A stretch of 64,000 nucleotides of DNA. It comes from Novipirellula caenicola. Its GTDB lineage: Bacteria > Planctomycetota > Planctomycetia > Pirellulales > Pirellulaceae. Shown here one piece after another: positions 1 to 8,940 of the stretch (position 1 is the first letter of the stretch; each line of letters opens with the position of its first letter). The notes beneath the pieces are model-generated. The model was given only the letters and a program-made list of their open reading frames with translations. It was not told where the DNA came from and searched no databases. Made by a program: the position numbers and the translations under genes. Location: positions 434,001 to 498,000 of the forward strand of contig NZ_BAABRO010000004.1 in assembly GCF_039545035.1 (NCBI RefSeq), given 5' to 3'.

Positions 1-243
1 AATCCAGACTGTATCATTGTCGACTTCTCGATCGGTAAGATCGAAGCGGTTCAGATTTGCCAAAATCTCCGCAAGAACATCGACTTTACCGATATCGTGC
101 TGATTGCATTGCTTCCCGACGACGGGCAACCGATGAGCTTCGACCGAAGCAGTATCAACGAGACGTTCAAGAAGCCATTCGACGCGCATCTGCTCGCCGA
201 ACGCCTGCGAACACTCGTCGGAAGCAAGAAAGAATTAGTCTAG
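1..243 (+). CDS. Response-regulator receiver domain, C-terminal part (partial)
   Basis: The reading frame is open from the first base and ends at TAG 241-243, giving 80 residues of a protein that starts outside the window. What is visible matches the second half of a CheY-like receiver domain: a hydrophobic strand ending in D (PDCIIVDFS), a following helix, the strand DIVLIALL, and the K-P motif (FKKPFD) followed by a last amphipathic helix. In the family, the lysine of K-P contacts the phosphoryl group on the aspartate. No output domain follows, so the protein either ends with the receiver or carries its output domain N-terminally. A strong terminator follows at 315-350. Family call is good; partner kinase is unknown. 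Confidence 0.75.
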   Translation, partial: NPDCIIVDFSIGKIEAVQICQNLRKNIDFTDIVLIALLPDDGQPMSFDRSSINETFKKPFDAHLLAERLRTLVGSKKELV

Positions 244-314
244 TCAGCAAACCAAGGCGGCTGAAACAAGTCGGTTCGCCGCTGATAGATGATCCTGAAT
301 GCCTCGATCAAAGA

Positions 315-350
315 CGTCGCACACCATCCCGAGGTGTGCGACGTTTTTTT
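315..350 (+). terminator. Rho-independent terminator after the receiver-domain gene
   Basis: Perfect 11-bp stem (315-325 with 333-343), 7-nt loop and seven T residues (344-350). It lies 71 bases after the receiver-domain stop and 64 bases before the moaC start, so it separates the two transcription units. Confidence 0.93.
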
Positions 351-413
351 ATTTTCCAACCGAAAAATCGCGACGCGCTCCCGATAAAATGGATCCCTGC
401 AGATTCGGTTTCA

Positions 414-962
414 ATGGGAAACCAGCTACCTCCTCGCAATTCGGATTCACCCTTGTCTCATTTTGATGCCTCGGGCAACGCCCACATGGTCGACGTGTCG
501 GCCAAACCGGTCACCGTACGCGAAGCGATCGCGTCGGCTGAAATCGTGATGGCCCCGGCGACCGCCGAAGTGATCCGAGGATCCAAAGCCGCCAAAGGCG
601 ACGTGTTGGCCGTGGCCCGCTTGGCCGCAATCCAAGCAACCAAGTTGACCTCGCAACTGATTCCACTGTGCCATGCGATCCCGATCGAATCGGTCAACGT
701 CGATTTCAGCTGGAAAGCCGATCACGAGTCCACCGCTGTCACCGGAGAGCTTCAGGCGACGCTGCTCTGTCATGTCACCGTGCGAACGTCCGCGAAGACC
801 GGGGTCGAGATGGAAGCGATGACGGCGGCCTCGATCGCGGCGCTGACGGTCTATGACATGGTCAAATCGATCGACCGCGGGATCGAAATCGGGCCGGTGG
901 TCTTGGAGGCTAAATCCGGGGGCAAGTCGGGCGATTACCGGCGTCCATCACGATTGACGTGA
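414..962 (+). CDS. moaC: Cyclic pyranopterin monophosphate synthase MoaC
   Basis: A 182-residue MoaC, the usual length plus a short N-terminal tail. MoaC converts 3',8-cyclo-7,8-dihydro-GTP to cyclic pyranopterin monophosphate, the first committed stage of molybdenum cofactor synthesis, in the cytoplasm. Visible signatures are HMVDVSAKPVTVREA near residue 25, KGDVLAVARLAAIQA near 60, the LIPLCHAIPI active-site segment, KTGVEMEAMTAASIAAL and the terminal AKSGGKSGDY. The ATG at 414 is chosen because the upstream in-frame extension runs back through the terminator. No other moa or moe gene is nearby. Its last 28 bases overlap the 3' end of the convergent cobC gene. Confidence 0.95.
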   Translation: MGNQLPPRNSDSPLSHFDASGNAHMVDVSAKPVTVREAIASAEIVMAPATAEVIRGSKAAKGDVLAVARLAAIQATKLTSQLIPLCHAIPIESVNVDFSWKADHESTAVTGELQATLLCHVTVRTSAKTGVEMEAMTAASIAALTVYDMVKSIDRGIEIGPVVLEAKSGGKSGDYRRPSRLT

Positions 963-1537
963 ACCTTGCCGTCGCATCGATCCCACCACAACCGCATCGC
1001 TTCGAGCGGTTTCATCATCCACGGTTCCCACTGCGAAGCATGTAGATCCAAGCAGTGACCCGCCAGCGCCGCAATCGGTCCACTGTGGCTGATCGCGACC
1101 ACCGTTCCCTCGGGTGTCGACTTGGTGACCGACGCGAACCAAGCTACGACTCGCGACTGCATCACACTCGTTGACTCGCCGCGAGGCGGGCGATAGGTCT
1201 CGGGTTGATGAATCAGACGATGAAAATCAGGATCGGCGACGTAGACCTCGTCCCAGCTTTTCCCCTGCCAATCGCCGTAGTCACGCTCACAAAGCCGCTT
1301 GTCCACGACGAGATTCATCGAGGGGAAATGATCCGCGATCATTCGTGCAAGCAGCTCAGTTCGCCGCACGCCGCTGTGGTAAATAGCGATCGGTTGTGAC
1401 CGATGTTTCCAACGATCAGCGAGCCTTTGCGATTGCAGCAATCCAGCCTCGCTGAGCGGCACATCGCTCGCGCCATAACATATCGACTTCCAACGAGCCT
1501 CGACTTCGGCGTGTCGAATCATGATCAGCTCAGCCAT
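935..1537 (-). CDS. cobC: Histidine phosphatase, probable alpha-ribazole phosphatase CobC
   Basis: A 200-residue phosphoglycerate-mutase-like phosphatase and the last gene of the cobamide operon. It shows the catalytic IRHAEVE (RHxE) motif at residues 7-12, ERDYGDWQGK in the middle and the second catalytic histidine in AISHSGPIA. In the cobalamin pathway CobC removes the phosphate from alpha-ribazole-5'-phosphate or adenosylcobalamin-5'-phosphate. The family also contains unrelated sugar phosphatases, so the specific role rests mainly on its place behind cobS, with which it overlaps by 8 nt (1530-1537). Its 3' end runs 28 nt into convergent moaC. Confidence 0.85.
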   Translation of the reverse strand: MAELIMIRHAEVEARWKSICYGASDVPLSEAGLLQSQRLADRWKHRSQPIAIYHSGVRRTELLARMIADHFPSMNLVVDKRLCERDYGDWQGKSWDEVYVADPDFHRLIHQPETYRPPRGESTSVMQSRVVAWFASVTKSTPEGTVVAISHSGPIAALAGHCLDLHASQWEPWMMKPLEAMRLWWDRCDGKVHVNRDGRR

Positions 1538-2354
1538 GATGGATGCTCCACGTAGCCCCTATCAAGATGACAAGCTGAACTAGAAACGCACTGCACCCCA
1601 ATAAATCACCGGTGGTGCCTTGAACGCGTGAAAGGATTTTGCGTCGAAACCACAGCAACACAATGAACGCAGCGAGGGTCGATCCGCACGCGGTCATCGG
1701 TGACAACCAAAACCATCCCACCCAAAGCGGCATCGTCATCAATGCCGACACGATCAGGGTCCGTGTTGTTTGCATCCCCGATACGTCCTTGGCTTGCGAT
1801 TGCCGACTCGTAATGGGTGGCGCCGAAATCATCATGGCGATGATCGCGATGCGAGCGAGTGTTGACGCCGCCACGATGCTGGCCATCGCCCACATCCAAC
1901 CGGCGGACAACAGCGTTGCAGTGGCGGCTACCCGCGCCCCCACCCCCACGACCAAACCAAGCGTCCCGTAGGTGCCCAGCCGACTGTCTTTCATGATTTC
2001 GAGCACTTGTTCGCGAGTCCATCCGCCGCCCAAAGCGTCACAAGTGTCGGCGAGTGCGTCTTCGTGAAACGCCCCCGTCAACAACGCTTCGATCCCGATC
2101 GCCAGGAATCCGCAGACCAGCGGCGAAAATCCAATCGACGTCGTCAATGCCACGGTCGCGGTGACAAGCCCGATCAATCCGCCAACCAGTGGAAAAAACA
2201 AGACCGATCGGCGGAGCGAGTGTGTGTAGGATTCGGGCGTTGCATCACCATCATGAGGAATCGGAATGCGAGTCAGGAACTGAACCGCGGTGAAGAAGTC
2301 CCGTCGCAATGACATGGCATCATCGTCGGCGATGGTCGTTTCGAGATTACTCAT
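1530..2354 (-). CDS. cobS: Adenosylcobinamide-GDP ribazoletransferase (cobalamin synthase)
   Basis: A 274-residue polytopic inner-membrane enzyme that joins adenosylcobinamide-GDP to alpha-ribazole or its phosphate, the final assembly step. The family hallmark is seen near residue 95: GAFHEDALADTCDALGGG, an acidic metal-binding cluster on a cytoplasmic loop, followed by KDSRLGTYG. Several hydrophobic segments follow (VGVGARVAATATLLSAG and the region near residues 195-230). Start ATG 2354 overlaps the cobT stop by 4 nt (ATGA); its end overlaps cobC by 8 nt. Confidence 0.95.
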   Translation of the reverse strand: MSNLETTIADDDAMSLRRDFFTAVQFLTRIPIPHDGDATPESYTHSLRRSVLFFPLVGGLIGLVTATVALTTSIGFSPLVCGFLAIGIEALLTGAFHEDALADTCDALGGGWTREQVLEIMKDSRLGTYGTLGLVVGVGARVAATATLLSAGWMWAMASIVAASTLARIAIIAMMISAPPITSRQSQAKDVSGMQTTRTLIVSALMTMPLWVGWFWLSPMTACGSTLAAFIVLLWFRRKILSRVQGTTGDLLGCSAFLVQLVILIGATWSIHHG

Positions 2355-3382
2355 GGGTTTTCCAAATCATCCAAGGTTGCCATGTCATTGATCATCGCGG
2401 CGGCCAAATCGATCAGCGGAAGTGCCGCCAAAGCACCAGTGGCTTCGCCGAGTCGAAAGTTCAGATCCAGCAGCGGCGACAGCCCCAAATGCGATAGTGC
2501 CGCCCGATGTCCCGGTTCCGAAGAACAATGCCCCGCGATCATCCACTGCACGCTTCCTTGGCATATCGATTCCGCAAGAATCGCCGCTGCCGTCGCGATA
2601 AAACCATCCAGCACAATGGTCAAACCAAGATCGGCGGCACGTGCGTAGAACCCCGCCAACGCGACGATCTCCAATCCGCCAACTTGACGTCCCACTTGTT
2701 TTGCATCGGTGTCACCGAGTGAGCGAACTCGATGAATCGCGTCGCAGACCACGCCGCGTTTGCGAACCAATCCGGCGTCGTCAATTCCCGCCCCACGCCC
2801 GACGACTTGGGACGCGTCTACATCGGCAAGCAAACCGACGATGCAACTGGCCGAAGTGGTATTGCCGATTCCCATTTCGCCGCCGACGACCAAATGACAT
2901 CCGGCGTTCGCGGCCGCTTCGGCTCGTCGTCCACCGACCTGCCAGACATAATCGAAATCGTCCTCCGTCATTGCCGGTTCGCATCGCAGATTACCGGTCC
3001 CACGTCGCTTCGCGGCATTGATAAACTGGACGCTTGACGACACAGACTCGACAGGATGCAACAAACCAACATCCACGACTTCGTAATCGCACTGTAGCGC
3101 TCGGGCGAACACCCCGCTGGCAGTTCGTTGTTGTTGCATCAAGCGGACGACCGATGCGGTCACTTCACTGGGCCACGCCGTTACCCCTTCACGCGTGACT
3201 CCATGATCGGCGGCGAAGACGACCGTGCGTCGCGGGGTCGTTTTCGGCGTCAACGTTTGCTGTGTCGTGCACAATTGATGCGACAGCGATTCGAGATCCC
3301 CCAAACTGCCTGGCGGTTTGCACAGTCGATTCAGACGATCACGAACCAGATCGCTGTAAACGTGGGTGACAGTATCGGTCAT
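2351..3382 (-). CDS. cobT: Nicotinate-nucleotide--dimethylbenzimidazole phosphoribosyltransferase
   Basis: A 343-residue CobT, close to the family length of about 350. It transfers phosphoribose from nicotinate mononucleotide to a lower-ligand base such as 5,6-dimethylbenzimidazole, giving alpha-ribazole phosphate. Motifs include KPPGSLGDLESL at the N terminus, VVFAADHGV near residue 55, GEMGIGNTTSAS near residue 170, which precedes the GRGAG loop, and a C-terminal region containing the catalytic glutamate (GEATGALAALPLIDLAAAM). It overlaps cobD and cobS by 4 nt each. No bluB is in the window, so the base must be made elsewhere or imported. Confidence 0.96.
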   Translation of the reverse strand: MTDTVTHVYSDLVRDRLNRLCKPPGSLGDLESLSHQLCTTQQTLTPKTTPRRTVVFAADHGVTREGVTAWPSEVTASVVRLMQQQRTASGVFARALQCDYEVVDVGLLHPVESVSSSVQFINAAKRRGTGNLRCEPAMTEDDFDYVWQVGGRRAEAAANAGCHLVVGGEMGIGNTTSASCIVGLLADVDASQVVGRGAGIDDAGLVRKRGVVCDAIHRVRSLGDTDAKQVGRQVGGLEIVALAGFYARAADLGLTIVLDGFIATAAAILAESICQGSVQWMIAGHCSSEPGHRAALSHLGLSPLLDLNFRLGEATGALAALPLIDLAAAMINDMATLDDLENP

Positions 3383-4536
3383 TGGATCCTCGGATCACGC
3401 AAAGAGGGCAGAGGGGATGGTGTTAAAGTTGGGGACGCCGACTTCGAAAGCAGTCGTGTCAGTGCCTCAACCAATCGGCGGTTGTGTGGCGGGGCAAGTA
3501 CCGCGATTCGCAGAAAATCATCCAGTCCAAAGGAATGGCAATCACGGACCACCATGCCTTGGGTGATCAATTGCTTTCGGATTTGTGACGCATTGTTGAC
3601 AGGCAGCAAAAAGAATCCTGTGTCACTCGCCAGCGGTGTCAGCGAGCGTACGGTCAACTCGCAAAGAAAATCCCGTTTCGCATCCTGCAAGCGTGCCATC
3701 GCTTCGCGGTAGTACGACACGTCTTGGATCGCGGCAACGCCAGCGGCTTGAGCGATGTTGTTGACCGACCATGGGATGCGGCGACCACGAAGCGTGCGGT
3801 GCAGGTTTTCCGGAAGCCTAGCGAACCCTAATCGCAATCCGGCGATGCAATAGGCTTTGGTCATTGAACGCAGCACCACCAAATTCTCATGCTCGGTGTC
3901 GAGCAGTGATTCGGTGTTCTCTGCAAATTCAATGTAGGACTCATCGACCACAAAGACCACCTGCGGGTGTCGCTGGATCAAATCGACGAGATCCGTTTTT
4001 GCGACACTCTGGCCGGTGGGGTTATTCGGATTGCATATCCAAACCACTTTGGGCGATGTTTGCGAAGAGACAGCTTGATCGATGACGTCCACATCCACGG
4101 CAAAGCCGTCGTTTGCTTCGGCGGTAACGAAACGCACCGTCCCGCCGGCGATACGCGTTGCCCGCTGGTACTCGGTGAACGTGGGTCCGACAATCAGCGT
4201 GTGCCGATGGGAATCCACGAACTCCGATGCCACCAAGTGAATCAATTCACTACATCCGTTGCCCACCAACAACGCTTCGCGATCAACGCCATACCGATTG
4301 GCAATCGCATCACGAAGCTCATTGCAATCGCGATCGGGATAACGGTCAAGCGGCGCCGACTCCACCGCTCGGCGAACACTCGGGGCAGGCCCAAATGGCA
4401 ATAGATTGCTGCTAAAATCAAGCACGGTATCGATGGCAACGCCGTAGTGTGCTAGTTCACTTGGATCCAAGCCACCATGAACCGCTTCGGTGTGATGACC
4501 GCGGCTCAACACGTATTCAGAGCTGACTCGTCTCAT
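3379..4536 (-). CDS. cobD: Threonine-phosphate decarboxylase-like PLP enzyme (CobD type)
   Basis: A 385-residue fold-type I PLP enzyme related to histidinol-phosphate aminotransferase. In the cobamide pathway CobD decarboxylates L-threonine-O-3-phosphate to (R)-1-amino-2-propanol-O-2-phosphate. Seen are the N-terminal FSSNLLPFGP, GNGCSELIHL, the PLP-binding CNPNNPTG, DESYIEF and the Schiff-base lysine in SMTKAYCIAGLRLGF. ATG 4536 is chosen over the longer frame because it forms an ATGA overlap with cbiB and removes an unlikely Arg-rich extension. HisC-like activity cannot be excluded from sequence alone, but operon position supports CobD. No PduX-type threonine kinase is nearby. Confidence 0.88.
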   Translation of the reverse strand: MRRVSSEYVLSRGHHTEAVHGGLDPSELAHYGVAIDTVLDFSSNLLPFGPAPSVRRAVESAPLDRYPDRDCNELRDAIANRYGVDREALLVGNGCSELIHLVASEFVDSHRHTLIVGPTFTEYQRATRIAGGTVRFVTAEANDGFAVDVDVIDQAVSSQTSPKVVWICNPNNPTGQSVAKTDLVDLIQRHPQVVFVVDESYIEFAENTESLLDTEHENLVVLRSMTKAYCIAGLRLGFARLPENLHRTLRGRRIPWSVNNIAQAAGVAAIQDVSYYREAMARLQDAKRDFLCELTVRSLTPLASDTGFFLLPVNNASQIRKQLITQGMVVRDCHSFGLDDFLRIAVLAPPHNRRLVEALTRLLSKSASPTLTPSPLPSLRDPRIQ

Positions 4537-5474
4537 AACGTTCTCCACATCAGCAACCCCGCGACGCTCAAGACAACGGCGGCGATGGCGGTTGTCCACA
4601 ACATCGCGATCGATTGTTGGAGCGACCGGATGCCGGGCAGCGGTTGCCCCTCACCAAGACGATAGTGGTCTTGTTTTTCCAACACGATCCCCAACACGCC
4701 AGCCGCCGCACTCATCGGGTGCCCCGCGTTCGGGCTTGCCGTCAACGAATGGTCTCGCCACCAAATCGCAATCGCAGGATTGGTCCGGCGCACGTAGGGG
4801 GCATAGATCATCAGCATCACGAGAGCCGTTAATCGTGACGGAATCAAATTCAGAAGATCATCGATTTTTGCTGCGGGTTTGCCAAACCACTCGAGTTCCT
4901 GAGTGCGATAACCGAGCATCGCATCGGCCGTGTTGACGAATCGATACAGCAGTGCTCCGGGGAGTCCGGCGACGACAAAATAGAAAAGCGGAGCGATGAA
5001 CGAGTCGCTTGTATTCTCGGCGACCGACTCAATCGTCGCAGCAGATAACTGAGACGCATCGAGCTTCGTCACATCGCGACTGACCAGATGATAGGCAACT
5101 TGGTGACGTGCTGTGTTTAGATCTTCGTTTGATAACGCCTTGGCAACGGATCCCGCGGCGCCCGCGAGTGAGCGAACGCTAAACGTGCTCTTCAACACCG
5201 CCGCTTGAACGAGGATGGCAAACCAGTGGGGGAAGTGTCGACAAGCGATCTGAATCAAGATTCCCACCGTGGCTACGATGACGGCGCCACCGGCGACCAC
5301 CGCACATCCTTGCAGAAAACGGACTGAATTTTGCGTCGCGCGGCTTCGTTTACGTCCCCAACCAACAAAGCGTCCCATCCATGCAACGGGGTGCAGCGAA
5401 TTGGGTGGGTCGCCCAGTACGCCATCGAGAACCACGGCGATTAGTAGGACGCAGACAGCGGTCACTTCACTCAC
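4533..5474 (-). CDS. cbiB: Adenosylcobinamide-phosphate synthase CbiB
   Basis: A 313-residue membrane protein that condenses adenosylcobyric acid with aminopropanol (phosphate). The N-terminal family signature VLDGVLGDPPNSLHPVAWMG is present, with the central ENTSDSFIAPLFYFVVAGLPGA and C-terminal NAGHPMSAAAGVLG. The start is a GTG at 5474, because a good AAGGGAG ribosome-binding site lies 6-7 bases upstream and the longer frame would run deep into btuD. It overlaps btuD by 8 nt and cobD by 4 nt. This gene is called cobD in some organisms. Confidence 0.94.
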   Translation of the reverse strand: MSEVTAVCVLLIAVVLDGVLGDPPNSLHPVAWMGRFVGWGRKRSRATQNSVRFLQGCAVVAGGAVIVATVGILIQIACRHFPHWFAILVQAAVLKSTFSVRSLAGAAGSVAKALSNEDLNTARHQVAYHLVSRDVTKLDASQLSAATIESVAENTSDSFIAPLFYFVVAGLPGALLYRFVNTADAMLGYRTQELEWFGKPAAKIDDLLNLIPSRLTALVMLMIYAPYVRRTNPAIAIWWRDHSLTASPNAGHPMSAAAGVLGIVLEKQDHYRLGEGQPLPGIRSLQQSIAMLWTTAIAAVVLSVAGLLMWRTL

Positions 5475-6297
5475 GGGACGCTCCCTTGCCGTGGCGGTGT
5501 TGAGTTTCACTCGGACGCGACTCACCCAACGGAACGACAAAGGGGGTGCCATGAACGGGATGCTCGATCACCACCACCGAAACGCCAAAGGCCTGCTCGA
5601 TAAGGTGCGGCTGCAAAACTTCTTGCGGCGAACCGAGCGCCAAAATGGAACGCTGCGACAGCAGTGCCAAACGGTCGCCGAACAACGCCGCATGGTTCAG
5701 GTCATGCAATGTCACCACGACGATTAGCCCCCGTTGCTTGGCCATCTGACGCACGCGATCGAGAACATCAAATTGAAATTTCAGGTCAAGCCCTGCGGTG
5801 GGTTCATCCAACAAAACAATCGGGGACGCTTGAGCCAATGCTCTCGCCAAGATCATTCGCCTCCATTCACCGCCGGACAACTCCGTAATCACACGATCTC
5901 GCAGTTCCATCAACCCGGCGGCCTCGAGCGATTGATCCACAATTTCAGAATCATCGCCGGTCAAAGGCATCCACCAACCGCGATGCGGTGTGCGGCCGAG
6001 TCGAACGACATCGATCACTCGCAGCGGCGTTCCCCGGTTCTCTTGCTGAGGCATGAACGCGATTGATTGAGCGAGCGCACGTCGCGACATCGTTTGGATA
6101 TCGCGGCCGTCGACACCAACGACGCCATTTACCGGATTCAATTGGCGACTGAGCGATTGCAGCAGCGTCGTTTTACCCGCGCCGTTGGCTCCCAGCAGCA
6201 CCAAGATTTCGCCTGCGCAAAATTCCAACGAGATCGAATCGAGAATCAAACGATCGGCGTACGAAAAAGTCAGCCCTTGGGCATAGAAACGAGTCAT
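5467..6297 (-). CDS. btuD: Corrinoid ABC transporter ATP-binding protein (BtuD/FecE type)
   Basis: A 276-residue ABC ATPase. Walker A is GANGAGKT, the signature motif LSGGEWRR, Walker B IVLLDEPTAGL and the H-loop histidine is in VVVTLHDLNHA. It powers the BtuC-like channel encoded just upstream in the operon. ATG 6297 is used because it gives a 4-nt overlap with btuC; the longer open frame is a shadow of btuC. FecE, FhuC and BtuD are hard to tell apart by sequence, so the corrinoid assignment rests on the riboswitch and neighbours. Confidence 0.92.
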   Translation of the reverse strand: MTRFYAQGLTFSYADRLILDSISLEFCAGEILVLLGANGAGKTTLLQSLSRQLNPVNGVVGVDGRDIQTMSRRALAQSIAFMPQQENRGTPLRVIDVVRLGRTPHRGWWMPLTGDDSEIVDQSLEAAGLMELRDRVITELSGGEWRRMILARALAQASPIVLLDEPTAGLDLKFQFDVLDRVRQMAKQRGLIVVVTLHDLNHAALFGDRLALLSQRSILALGSPQEVLQPHLIEQAFGVSVVVIEHPVHGTPFVVPLGESRPSETQHRHGKGASRE

Positions 6298-7313
6298 GAT
6301 GCCAAGCCTCCTACTTTTGCACGCGTTTTGAGTAAAAACAGAAAGAAAGGGCAGCCGAGGATCGCAGTAACAATCCCCACCGGCAGCTCGGCCGGAGCCA
6401 CAATCGTGCGTGCCAAACCGTCGGCAATCAATAACAAGGTGGCTCCCACCACTGCACTCATGGGAATCAAAAAGCGATGTCGCGGCCCCACCAGCGCTCG
6501 GGCAATATGGGGAGCGATCAAGCCAATGAATCCGATGATGCCAGCGGCGGCGACGGCGGCGGCCGTTGCCAAACTGGATCCCGTGACCATCAAAATGCGA
6601 AAGCGAACTAAGTCCAAGCCTAACGATTGAGAGGCAACGTCCCCGAGCGAGAACGCATCGAGTGCTCGCGACAAACTGAACAGAATGCTGAATCCCGCAA
6701 ACGATGCGATGGCAGTCGCGAACACAACGTTCCAATCATTGTCCGCTAAACTGCCCATCAACCACGCCAGGATCACAACCACCTTTTCCTCATGCAAATA
6801 CATCATCAGTGAAACCAGGGCGTTGATCATGCTGCTAAGTGCCACTCCGGCCAACAGCAGCGAAAGTGAAGAACCGTCGCGACCGACCGATCCAATCGCA
6901 AAGACGACGATCACCGCGAGAATCGATCCCAACAGGGCTGCGAGTGCGGTGCCGCCAAGCCCCATGACACTGACCTGAAACCCCGTGACCAACGCTAGTG
7001 TCACCCCCAACGCTGCGCCGCTGGAGGCACCAATCACGTACGGGTCGGCCAACGGATTACGGAACAAGGCTTGAAAACCGACGCCCGATATTCCAAGCGA
7101 TCCGCCGACGAAACAAGCGGTCACGATGCGTGGCAAGCGGAGCTCCCACAAGATCGCCTGTTCGGTCGAAGTTAAACTGACGCCATCGCCGCCGATCAAC
7201 CACTGCACGACGCTGGCGAGTCGAATGGGGATCGGCCCGACGATCAGACTGACTAACGCCAGCACCAACAACAGCACGCAGGAAGCGACAAGGACAAAAA
7301 TACAACGGTTCAA
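6294..7313 (-). CDS. btuC: Corrinoid ABC transporter permease (BtuC/FecCD family)
   Basis: A 339-residue permease of the FecCD family, close to the usual 320-340 residues with about ten transmembrane helices. Seen are GGSLGISGVGFQALFRNPLA (the conserved G-x-x-Q-x-x-x-x-N-P-L-A segment), YVIGASSGAALG, GIIGFIGLIAPHIAR and the C-terminal PVGIVTAILGCPFFLFLL. The start codon is TTG at 7313, forming a TTGA overlap with btuF; no ATG is available before the first helix. It is expected to import corrinoids from the periplasm with btuD and btuF. Confidence 0.93.
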   Translation of the reverse strand: MNRCIFVLVASCVLLLVLALVSLIVGPIPIRLASVVQWLIGGDGVSLTSTEQAILWELRLPRIVTACFVGGSLGISGVGFQALFRNPLADPYVIGASSGAALGVTLALVTGFQVSVMGLGGTALAALLGSILAVIVVFAIGSVGRDGSSLSLLLAGVALSSMINALVSLMMYLHEEKVVVILAWLMGSLADNDWNVVFATAIASFAGFSILFSLSRALDAFSLGDVASQSLGLDLVRFRILMVTGSSLATAAAVAAAGIIGFIGLIAPHIARALVGPRHRFLIPMSAVVGATLLLIADGLARTIVAPAELPVGIVTAILGCPFFLFLLKTRAKVGGLAS

Positions 7314-8257
7314 AGATCGGATCCCTTCATCATCACCACTTGATCGGGATAAACCGCGGTGATCATTTGTTCGAGTGCATCGATCAGTCGCGGCCCGCAG
7401 CGTGAAACTTGATCGCCATCAATCAAGAAAACTTGTTGCTCGCGAATCGCAGCAATCTCGCTCCAACCTTGGCGTAAGAGCAATTGCTGAACACTGACTT
7501 GGTCAGCGTGGGTCGAGGGCGCCAAAATCACCTCGGGATTTCGATGCACCACCACTTCGCTGCTGACTTTGGGGTAGCGCACCGATGTGTCGGCAAAAAT
7601 GTTTTTCATACCGCCAAGTGTCAGCAATTCGCCGATGAACGAATTCGGCCCCGCCGTCATCAGCGGATCGTCCCAAACCTCATAAAACACGCTTCGACGC
7701 TCACGCGGCGGTATCTGCTCGACCAACGAGGTCACGTGATCGAGTCGCGTCGTCATCGAATTCACTAACGCGTCGGCTTCGGATTCTCGGCCGAGAACCT
7801 TTCCTAGCAAGCGAGCTTCTTGAAACAGGGCTTGAAGGTTTTCGGGACCGATCGCGATCACGGGAATGCCGAGTCGCGTCAGCGGATCGACTAGCGGTTG
7901 ATGGGTATCCCATTTGCAAAGCACGAGATCCGGCTGCAAGCTGAGAATGGTTTCACGACTAATGCTTTCCAACGTTCCGGCTCCCACGCGAGGCACCTCG
8001 GTGGCGGCATCGGGGTAATTGCAATGTTTCGTGGCCCCGACAACTTGAGGACCGGCACCGATGGCAAACAATAACTCCGTCGTCGATGGGGATAGCGAAA
8101 CGATCCGTCGTGGTATCGCTTCGAACCGCAGCTCGCGATCCAAGCGATCAACGACCACGACGCTGGCACCCGTAGGAGGCGCGGGCCTCTGTGGCGAGTG
8201 GTCGTGGCAACCAAGGATGGCCAACAACAAGCTGAGGATAATAACGTTCTGAGTCAT
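7310..8257 (-). CDS. btuF: Periplasmic corrinoid-binding lipoprotein (BtuF type)
   Basis: A 315-residue cluster-8 (metal-chelate type) binding protein. It has a lipoprotein signal with lipobox LAILGC at residues 12-17, so the mature protein is probably membrane-anchored. Family motifs are RIVSLSPSTTELLFAIG, VVGATKHCNYP and LVLCKWDTHQPLVDPLTRLG. It would capture cobalamin or precursors and deliver them to BtuCD. An AAGGAG site precedes ATG 8257, which overlaps the cobU stop by 4 nt. Substrate is inferred from the operon; the same fold also binds siderophores and haem. Confidence 0.92.
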   Translation of the reverse strand: MTQNVIILSLLLAILGCHDHSPQRPAPPTGASVVVVDRLDRELRFEAIPRRIVSLSPSTTELLFAIGAGPQVVGATKHCNYPDAATEVPRVGAGTLESISRETILSLQPDLVLCKWDTHQPLVDPLTRLGIPVIAIGPENLQALFQEARLLGKVLGRESEADALVNSMTTRLDHVTSLVEQIPPRERRSVFYEVWDDPLMTAGPNSFIGELLTLGGMKNIFADTSVRYPKVSSEVVVHRNPEVILAPSTHADQVSVQQLLLRQGWSEIAAIREQQVFLIDGDQVSRCGPRLIDALEQMITAVYPDQVVMMKGSDL

Positions 8258-8940
8258 CGAATCTCCTTGGTGCTCGTCGCCTGTAAATGGCTCGACGCTT
8301 GCTGCACCGTGGTCGCAATCGCAGACACCTCGACGGGTAATCCCGCCACCATCAAGTAGGTCGCGGTGGCGTGGGCCGCAAGCGTTTGGTTGGCTCGTCC
8401 TAACAAGTCTCGGAACTGACGTCCGAGCGAGTACTCCGGCACGATCCCCATGCCGACTTCGCCGGAGACGACGATCAGATGCACGCAGTGACGTTCGGCG
8501 AATTGAATCAATTCATCCACTTCGGTTTCCAAACGACTTTCGATCGACGCGTCCGTGGCTTCGATGACAGGTTCGCGTGGGGCCTGATTATCCTTGTGGA
8601 GGGGATCGTGCACAGGATCCTCGCTCAGCATCACATTGCTGGTTAAAAGCGTCAGACAATCCACCAGCACCACCGCGGGCAGCGATGGCATCGCGGCTAA
8701 CGTTTTACCGATACCGCGAGTCCGTTCGAGTGTCTGCCACGTCGCAGGGCGTGACCGGCGGTGCAGTTCGATCCTTTGCAACATTTCTTGGTCGCCCACT
8801 TCGGCGGTGGCCACAAACAGCACGTCGTCATGGCCCAGCTCGAGCGCCAAGGAGTGTGCAAATTGGCTCTTGCCACTTCGCACACCGCCTAGGACCAAGG
8901 TCAGCGTTCCTTTGCGTTGGGGGTGAAGCATGTCGCTCAA
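8254..8940 (-). CDS. cobU: Adenosylcobinamide kinase / guanylyltransferase
   Basis: A 228-residue bifunctional CobU/CobP that phosphorylates adenosylcobinamide and transfers GMP to it. The P-loop GGVRSGKS, the guanylylated-histidine region LHRRSRPATWQTLE, VLVDCLTLLTSNV and the segment GEVGMGIVPEYSLGRQFRDL followed by GRANQ are all present. An insertion rich in acidic residues follows the SNV segment. TTG 8940 is taken as start because GGAG lies 7 bases upstream and a TTGA overlap with cobO results; ATG 8931 is an alternative. Confidence 0.94.
   Translation of the reverse strand: MSDMLHPQRKGTLTLVLGGVRSGKSQFAHSLALELGHDDVLFVATAEVGDQEMLQRIELHRRSRPATWQTLERTRGIGKTLAAMPSLPAVVLVDCLTLLTSNVMLSEDPVHDPLHKDNQAPREPVIEATDASIESRLETEVDELIQFAERHCVHLIVVSGEVGMGIVPEYSLGRQFRDLLGRANQTLAAHATATYLMVAGLPVEVSAIATTVQQASSHLQATSTKEIR

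Noticed and set aside
57-413. N-terminal extension of moaC in the same frame
   Set aside because: It begins with TTG inside the receiver-domain gene, runs through the terminator at 315-350 and has no similarity to MoaC.
5475-5552. Longer cbiB start within btuD
   Set aside because: GTG 5474 has a good AAGGGAG site and matches the family N terminus; the extension is Arg-rich and out of family.
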